Assembly: GCF_002086155.1 (NCBI RefSeq)
Contig: NZ_MVHE01000019.1
Coordinates: 1-64,000, forward strand
Source of the DNA: Mycobacterium angelicum
GTDB taxonomy: Bacteria > Actinomycetota > Actinomycetes > Mycobacteriales > Mycobacteriaceae
DNA: 64,000 bases
Direction: 5' to 3'
Part shown: piece after piece, positions 59,459 to 64,000 of the stretch
Layout: each line of letters starts with the position of its first letter
Numbering within the stretch: the stretch's first letter is position 1
Made by a program: the position numbers and the translations under genes
Notes under the pieces: model-generated
Told to the model about the DNA's origin: nothing
The model's database searches: none
Seen by the model: only the letters and a program-made list of their open reading frames with translations

Positions 59459-61032
59459 CCGGTGGGTCCAGCCGCGGGCGTGGAGACTTGGCCCGCTGAT
59501 CGCTTCGGCAGCAGCGCCACCGGTATGAAGGTAAGCGCGATGAGCGCCACCGCGACCAGGAATACCGCGGTATAGGCGTGGGAAAGATCGCGCATCAGGT
59601 TGCCGGGGAATTCGGGATCCAGTGCCCGCGCCGGCATACTTGATGGGTCGACCGGTACCCCGCGCCGCGCGGAGTCCTCTTGTAGCACCGCGATTTTCTT
59701 TGCGGCAGAGATGTTTTCGCTGCGGTTGAACTGGCTGGTGAGGATCACTGACATGAGCGCCGTTCCCACTGAAGCGGCCACCTGCTGATTAACGTTGACT
59801 AGCGTTGAGCCCCGGGCAATCTGGTGTGGAGCCAGGGACTGCACTGCTGCCGCGGACAGGGGCATCATCGTGCAGCCCATTCCCAACCCCATGATCGTCA
59901 AGCCGGGCAGCAGAGTCGGCACATAGTGTGCCTGTTTGGCCACGCCATAGCTGAAAATGCACATTCCTATGGCGATCAGCGTGATACCGGCCATGAGAAT
60001 CCTGGCGGGTCCGCGTTTGTCCATCAACGATCCCGCCAGGGGCATCGTCAGCATGGCGCCGATTCCGCGCGGAACCATACTCATACCGGCATTGAGCGGT
60101 GTTTGATGCAGCAACTCCTGGAAGTAGCTGGGGAACAGCAACCCTGCGCCGAAGAACGAAGCGGCGAAGAAAAACATTGCCGCATTGGCGAGCGTGACCG
60201 CTCTGTTGTTCAGCAGGCGCAGATCGATCAGCGGATGCTCGGCGCGGTAGAGCGCATGAACAAGGAACCCGATGATCAACACCAGACCGGTCAGCACCGG
60301 TACCCAAACGTGGCGATCGGCCACCGTTCCGCGACTGGGCACCACCGATATCCCGTACAGAAAGATAGCCAATCCGGGGCACAGCAGCAGCATCCCGACA
60401 AGGTCGAAGGTTTCAGATGGCGCCGAATGATCCTTGGGAAACACGATCGCCGCGAGGACAACCGCGACTAGGCCGATGGGGAGGTTGATCCAGAAGATCC
60501 ATTCCCAGCCATAGCTGTCGATCAGCCAGCCGCCCAGGACAGGGCCAAAAATGGGGCCCAACAGCACCGGGACTCCCAGCACCGCCATGATGCGACCCAG
60601 TCGTTTCGGTCCGGCCTCGCGGGTCAGGATGGTAAGGACCAGTGGCATCAGCATGCCCCCACCGAGGCCTTGCGCCACCCGAAAAGCGATAAGAAGACCG
60701 ATATTTGGCGCAAGAGCGCATAACAGGGAGCCGACTGTGAATGCGGCTAGGGAGCCCATGAAGAGTCGCTTGGTGCCGAACCGGTCGGCGGCCCAACCTG
60801 TGAGCGGGATGACGGCGGCCATCGCCAGCGTGTAGCCGGTCATGGTCCAGGCGACGACGGCCTGGGTGGTTTCGAAGGCGGCGACGAAGGTGCGTTGTGC
60901 GACGGTAACAACGGTGGTGTCGACGATCGGCATCATCGAGCCAAGGACACATACGCCGGCGATCCGGAGCAGCCTCGCGTCGAGCTGGTCGAGCGCCTCC
61001 GGCGGTTGTGAATCGAGCGCGCCGTGTTCCAT
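59455..61032 (-). CDS. DHA2-family MFS drug/metabolite exporter
   Basis: 525 residues from ATG 61032 with AGGAG upstream. Fourteen hydrophobic segments. MFS motif A-like G-W-A-A-D-R-F-G-T-K-R sits after helix 2, and the motif-C-like G-P-I-F-G-P-V-L-G-G-W is typical of proton-driven antiporters. Related to EmrB/QacA pumps. It is divergent from the adenylating-enzyme gene across a 133-base spacer with a palindrome, the usual layout for a shared TetR-type operator, but no repressor gene is seen nearby. It may export the product of the neighbouring pathway. Confidence 0.93.
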   Translation of the reverse strand: MEHGALDSQPPEALDQLDARLLRIAGVCVLGSMMPIVDTTVVTVAQRTFVAAFETTQAVVAWTMTGYTLAMAAVIPLTGWAADRFGTKRLFMGSLAAFTVGSLLCALAPNIGLLIAFRVAQGLGGGMLMPLVLTILTREAGPKRLGRIMAVLGVPVLLGPIFGPVLGGWLIDSYGWEWIFWINLPIGLVAVVLAAIVFPKDHSAPSETFDLVGMLLLCPGLAIFLYGISVVPSRGTVADRHVWVPVLTGLVLIIGFLVHALYRAEHPLIDLRLLNNRAVTLANAAMFFFAASFFGAGLLFPSYFQELLHQTPLNAGMSMVPRGIGAMLTMPLAGSLMDKRGPARILMAGITLIAIGMCIFSYGVAKQAHYVPTLLPGLTIMGLGMGCTMMPLSAAAVQSLAPHQIARGSTLVNVNQQVAASVGTALMSVILTSQFNRSENISAAKKIAVLQEDSARRGVPVDPSSMPARALDPEFPGNLMRDLSHAYTAVFLVAVALIALTFIPVALLPKRSAGQVSTPAAGPTG

Positions 61033-61105
61033 GGCTATCAGCTCCTAGGTCTGCACTGGACCCAATCCCGTGCCGGAAAGCATCTCATATGCCGAGCCCA
61101 CTGCC

Positions 61106-61156
61106 TTGACTTTCGCACGACCCACTTCTACCTTTAGTACAAATGTCGGACATTTG
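61106..61156 (+). promoter_or_regulatory. Candidate sigma-A-like promoter followed by a 17-bp palindromic operator
   Basis: TTGACT (61106-61111) and TACCTT (61129-61134) are spaced by 17 bases. Directly after comes CAAATGTCGGACATTTG (61140-61156), two perfect 8-bp arms about one central base, ending against the GGAGG ribosome-binding site. A repressor bound here would block the adenylating-enzyme gene. Whether it also controls the divergent exporter is unknown. The palindrome is certain; its function is inferred. Confidence 0.6.
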
Positions 61157-61165
61157 GAGGTTTAC

Positions 61166-62296
61166 GTGAGTGACCTGTTCGGGCCGGTGGTGCACGACTG
61201 GGACGACCTGCTCTTTCCCGGCACCAGCGGATTCGACGCTCAGCGGGCGGACGAGTTCCTCCGCAACGCGATGCGCTGGCACTTCAGCGAGCAGACGGGC
61301 TCGCCCTTCTGGCTCCGCGAGGCGGCGCAGCTGGACTTCGACCCGATTGCCGACGTCAAGACGTGGTCGGATCTGCGGCTGTTTCCTAATGTCGTGAGCA
61401 AGCTGAGGCATGTCGCCGCGCGAGACCTCATTCCACGCGGCTACGGCGTAAACCCGGATGTCGACGGCGTTTTCGAGTCCGGTGGCACCACCGGAGCACC
61501 GAAAAGAGTTGTGCTGATGCGGGACTGGTCGGATTCGTGCGACGAGTTCGCACACCTGGCGCTCGATGCGGCCGGAGTGCCCCGCGGTGTCGACGCCCTT
61601 GGGCTGCTCCCGACGGGCCCGCATCATTTCGGTCATTCCCTGCGCCGCCAGATCGCCCAGCGGGGCGGGCTGTTTCACAGCGTCGATCTCGATCCGCGCT
61701 GGGTGAAGAAGCGCGTGGCCGCCGGCCGGCCCGAGGAAGTGCCGGCATACATCGATCACCTGATCGACCAGGCCACCTTCATCCTCGAGACGCAGGACAT
61801 CGGCCTGCTCGCCATTACTCCTCCGGTACTGGTGCAGATGGCCGAGAACGACGATCTGATAGAACTCATTGCCGGCAAGGTCAAGGCGATCGTGTGGGGC
61901 GGCGCGCACATGGATGCCGACACCCAACGGCTGCTCACCGCCGAGGTGTTCCCCAATCAGGTGTTCTACGGCGTATTCGGGTCGGCCATGATCTTGGGTA
62001 CCTGCCGACAGCGACCGCAACGGCGGTGCGACCAGGAAGTCATTTTCGACGCGAGGCCGCCATACATCACCATCGAGGTGGTTGATCCAACGACGTTGCA
62101 ACCGGTGGACTATGGCCGGCGCGGGCAGTTGCTCATGCACCACGTCAGCAAGAACGCGTTCATTCCCAACAACCTGGAACGCGATACCGGAATCCGCGTG
62201 GCACCGCCACCGGGACTGCCGGTGGGCGATTCGGTAACCGCCGTCGCGCCGGCGAAAACCTTTGAGCAGGAAGACGTTATCGAAGGCGTCTACTGA
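61166..62296 (+). CDS. ANL-superfamily acyl/aryl-adenylating enzyme (LuxE/EhpF/GriD-like)
   Basis: 376 residues from GTG 61166, five bases after GGAGG; the longer frame from 61070 would cross the promoter and palindrome. The adenylate-forming loop is F-E-S-G-G-T-T-G-A-P-K-R near residue 110, and V-W-G-G-A-H-M and G-V-F-G-S-A-M-I form later core motifs. The short length without a large C-terminal domain fits LuxE or the carboxylate-activating partners EhpF and GriD. Its TGATG overlap with an acyl-reductase gene suggests a two-enzyme carboxylate-to-aldehyde system. Fatty and aromatic acids are both possible substrates. Confidence 0.8.
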   Translation: MSDLFGPVVHDWDDLLFPGTSGFDAQRADEFLRNAMRWHFSEQTGSPFWLREAAQLDFDPIADVKTWSDLRLFPNVVSKLRHVAARDLIPRGYGVNPDVDGVFESGGTTGAPKRVVLMRDWSDSCDEFAHLALDAAGVPRGVDALGLLPTGPHHFGHSLRRQIAQRGGLFHSVDLDPRWVKKRVAAGRPEEVPAYIDHLIDQATFILETQDIGLLAITPPVLVQMAENDDLIELIAGKVKAIVWGGAHMDADTQRLLTAEVFPNQVFYGVFGSAMILGTCRQRPQRRCDQEVIFDARPPYITIEVVDPTTLQPVDYGRRGQLLMHHVSKNAFIPNNLERDTGIRVAPPPGLPVGDSVTAVAPAKTFEQEDVIEGVY

Positions 62297-63657
62297 TGCG
62301 GCAAATCGAGGCGATCGGTCCCGACGGCCCCTATCGCGCACAGCGCCGGGAACCGGTGTGCTACTTGAGCGGGGAACCGCTGGCCGAGTTGAGCATGGTG
62401 CCGCCGATCTTCGCAATCCAGGCGGTCAAGAAACTGCGCCGCGCCTCACGGCTGTCACACGAGCAACGGCTCGACGCGATGCGCAGTGCCACGGCATCTT
62501 TCGCCCACGGCTGCATCGACGGCATGAGTGCTCGCGACTACCAGCGCACGGTGAGCAAGGTGACCGGCACGCCCATCGCTTCGGTGCAGATCGCTGTCGA
62601 CGGCATCGAGGCCGCCGGGATGAACCTTGGCTGGACGTCGCAACAGGCCCGTCCTGCCGCTGCCGTCAACGACTGGCGCGATCCGGCCGCTGGGTTCGGC
62701 TCGGCGGTGTGGACTCGCCGCGGAGACGTATTCGCCGTCCTGTCTTCGGGAAACACGCCGGCGATTCACAGCGCGTGGTTCGACGCCGTGGCCTACGGCT
62801 ATCGGGTGGTCCTGCGTCCCTCACGCCGCGAGCCCTTCACGCCGTTTCGATTGGTCAGCGCCATGCACGAGGCCGGCCTCGGCGACTACGTGGCATTTCT
62901 GCCGTGCGGCTACGACGTGGCCGATAAACTGGTCGAATTGGCCGATGTCGCAATGATTTACGGCGGCCAGAGCATTGTGCATAGGTACGGCGGCAACGAT
63001 CGCGTCCTCGTTCAAGGTCCGGGCCGATCCAAGGTTCTGATCGGCTCGGACGCAGCTTGGCAGGACGCGGTCGACACGGTCGCGCATGCGGCCACCGTCA
63101 GTGGCGGCGCCTCGTGTATGTGCACCACTTCGGTGCTCGTGGAGGGCGACCCGCGATCGTTTGCAACAGCGTTGGCGGCCAAACTATCTCAGATTCCCAG
63201 CTTGTCGCCCGAAGATCCGGACGCGATTCTTACCGTGCGCCCGTGCGAGTCCGCTCGCCGCATCGAACGCTGTCTGCGCACTGCGGCCGAAGGCGCAACA
63301 CCGGTGCTCGGTGGCGACGGTGTGGTCGACGAGCTGCCCGACGGCGGCGCGGTGCTGCGCCCAGCGGTTCATCTCGTCGATTCGTGGCGGGCCCCGCAAC
63401 TCGGCATCGAACTTCCCTTTCCCTGTGTGTGGGTCGGACCCTGGGACCGCAGTGCCGGTGTCACGCCGTTACGCAATTCGCTGGTGGTGGTCGCTAACAC
63501 GGGGGATACCGAGCTTGTCGACGAACTGCTGAACGAGCCGAGCATCCGCAACGTCTACGTCGGCGATCACCCGACCACCTTCTCGGCCACCGGCCTGCCG
63601 CACGACGGCTACCTCGGCGACTTCCTCATGCGAACGAAGGCTTCGGTGAACTCTTAG
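62296..63657 (+). CDS. Acyl-CoA/acyl reductase of the LuxC/aldehyde dehydrogenase superfamily
   Basis: 453 residues. An aldehyde-dehydrogenase-type fold: the nucleotide-binding stretch V-F-A-V-L-S-S-G-N-T-P, I-Y-G-G-Q-S-I-V, and the probable catalytic Cys in S-G-G-A-S-C-M-C-T-T near residue 275. The N-terminal and middle parts resemble LuxC-type reductases more than metabolic dehydrogenases. With the upstream adenylating enzyme it would reduce an activated acid with NAD(P)H to an aldehyde. The final product is not known. 225 bases follow before nirA. Confidence 0.82.
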   Translation: MRQIEAIGPDGPYRAQRREPVCYLSGEPLAELSMVPPIFAIQAVKKLRRASRLSHEQRLDAMRSATASFAHGCIDGMSARDYQRTVSKVTGTPIASVQIAVDGIEAAGMNLGWTSQQARPAAAVNDWRDPAAGFGSAVWTRRGDVFAVLSSGNTPAIHSAWFDAVAYGYRVVLRPSRREPFTPFRLVSAMHEAGLGDYVAFLPCGYDVADKLVELADVAMIYGGQSIVHRYGGNDRVLVQGPGRSKVLIGSDAAWQDAVDTVAHAATVSGGASCMCTTSVLVEGDPRSFATALAAKLSQIPSLSPEDPDAILTVRPCESARRIERCLRTAAEGATPVLGGDGVVDELPDGGAVLRPAVHLVDSWRAPQLGIELPFPCVWVGPWDRSAGVTPLRNSLVVVANTGDTELVDELLNEPSIRNVYVGDHPTTFSATGLPHDGYLGDFLMRTKASVNS

Positions 63658-63709
63658 CAGGAGTCAACAGCGCAGGCGACCGCACGTCAGCCCGGTGTGA
63701 GGCGGCGCA

Positions 63710-63735
63710 CACAACCGGCGGTTGTGAGGTCACAA
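63710..63735. promoter_or_regulatory. Two overlapping palindromes upstream of nirA
   Basis: CACAACCGGCGGTTGTG (63710-63726) has perfect 8-bp arms, and its right end overlaps TTGTGAGGTCACAA (63722-63735), perfect 6-bp arms around GG. The shared bases allow two competing pairings. It could be tandem operators, or alternative RNA stems if transcribed. There is no T-run as in an intrinsic terminator. Confidence 0.6.
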
Positions 63736-63774
63736 TCAGCGGCACTCTACTGACGGCCGCTTGATTGCTGCACT

Positions 63775-63879
63775 ATGAAACTGTGTCCGTGGGTTCTATG
63801 GGGTCCAGGTCCCGCGGGTTATGGAATCGCCGGCGCCGCGACATGGGCTGGCGCACAAGAATGTTCGCGAAGGAGATAG
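63775..63879 (+). CDS. Possible 34-codon leader ORF coupled to nirA
   Basis: ATG 63775 opens a frame MKLCPWVLWGPGP... of 34 residues with Cys at 4 and 30. Its TAG ends three bases before the nirA ATG, inside the Shine-Dalgarno neighbourhood (AAGGAGATAG). Cysteine-sensing leader peptides are known ahead of actinobacterial sulfur operons, but those have Cys runs and this one does not. No clear ribosome-binding site is seen. Weak candidate. Confidence 0.25.
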   Translation: MKLCPWVLWGPGPAGYGIAGAATWAGAQECSRRR

Positions 63880-63882
63880 CGC

Positions 63883-64000
63883 ATGACCACGGCACCTCCC
63901 GCCAAGACACGTAATCGTAGTGAGGGTCAGTGGGCGCTGGGCGAGAGCGCACCGCTCAACGACGCTGAGCAGTTCAAGCACGACGATGCGCCGCTGAATG
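63883..64000 (+). CDS. nirA: Ferredoxin-sulfite reductase NirA, N-terminal part (runs off the window)
   Basis: Starts at ATG 63883 with AAGGAG eight to thirteen bases before. The first 39 residues, MTTAPPAKTRN followed by S-E-G-Q-W-A-L-G and A-P-L-N, line up with the N-terminus of M. tuberculosis NirA (Rv2391), a siroheme and iron-sulfur enzyme reducing sulfite to sulfide. The catalytic domains lie beyond the window. In M. tuberculosis nirA sits far from xerD with cysH, so this is either a relocated or a second copy. Confidence 0.8.
   Translation, partial: MTTAPPAKTRNRSEGQWALGESAPLNDAEQFKHDDAPLN

Noticed and set aside
63722..63735. CRP-type cAMP receptor site TTGTGA-TCACAA
   Set aside because: Half sites are two bases apart, whereas the mycobacterial CRP site has a six-base spacer.

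Overview
The window reads as chromosomal DNA of a slow-growing, non-tuberculous Mycobacterium. It opens with the start of a PE_PGRS gene, and it carries two blocks whose order I recognise from M. tuberculosis: Rv1691-Rv1692-Rv1693-tlyA-nadK-recN (1130-6663) and steA-mctB-pyrG-Rv1700-xerD (44614-50188). The base composition is GC-rich throughout. The species cannot be fixed from the sequence alone. No rRNA, tRNA, CRISPR array, transposase or phage integrase was seen.

In M. tuberculosis, as I remember the map, recN is followed directly by steA (Rv1697). Here about 38 kb lies between them (6690-44262), and nearly all of it concerns lipids and their control. On the minus strand is a three-gene secondary-lipid (PUFA-type) synthase: pfaD-like enoyl reductase, pfaA-like KS-AT-2xACP-KR-DH, and pfaC-like KS-CLF-DH-DH-DH-acyltransferase (18535-33465). 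Beyond it on the same strand, at the recN edge, is a flavoprotein resembling the polyunsaturated fatty acid isomerase PAI of Propionibacterium (6690-8102). Between these sits a plus-strand cassette with overlapping stop/start codons at two of its three junctions: class III cyclase/AAA ATPase, an MFS-cNMP-patatin fusion, a WS/DGAT wax ester/TAG synthase, and a cNMP-patatin lipase (8551-18358). Upstream of the synthase lie an EmbR-like SARP-FHA regulator and three tandem Ser/Thr kinase-STAND ATPase-TPR genes. Two of these share about 2.16 kb of almost identical DNA but have divergent C-terminal sensor ends. My inference is that the island makes an unusual unsaturated acyl chain, isomerises it, esterifies and remobilises it under cAMP control, and is switched by kinase/FHA signalling.

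Downstream of xerD is a second accessory block (50407-63657). First comes a seven-gene, stop/start-overlapping ebo-type cluster: myo-inositol-phosphate-synthase-like enzyme, UbiA prenyltransferase EboC, a TIM-barrel/EboA fusion, EboB, EboE, EboF and a TerB-COQ4-like protein. A cytochrome P450 follows, then a convergent MFS exporter, then a divergent LuxE/GriD-like adenylating enzyme plus LuxC-like acyl reductase pair with a palindromic operator candidate. The window ends in the first codons of nirA (ferredoxin-sulfite reductase), which in M. tuberculosis lies elsewhere (Rv2391).

Other points of note are a relic of a lytic polysaccharide monooxygenase gene (854-1119), a 19-bp perfect inverted repeat in front of the isomerase gene, a degenerate repeat at both ends of the plus-strand lipid cassette, and nested palindromes in front of nirA.
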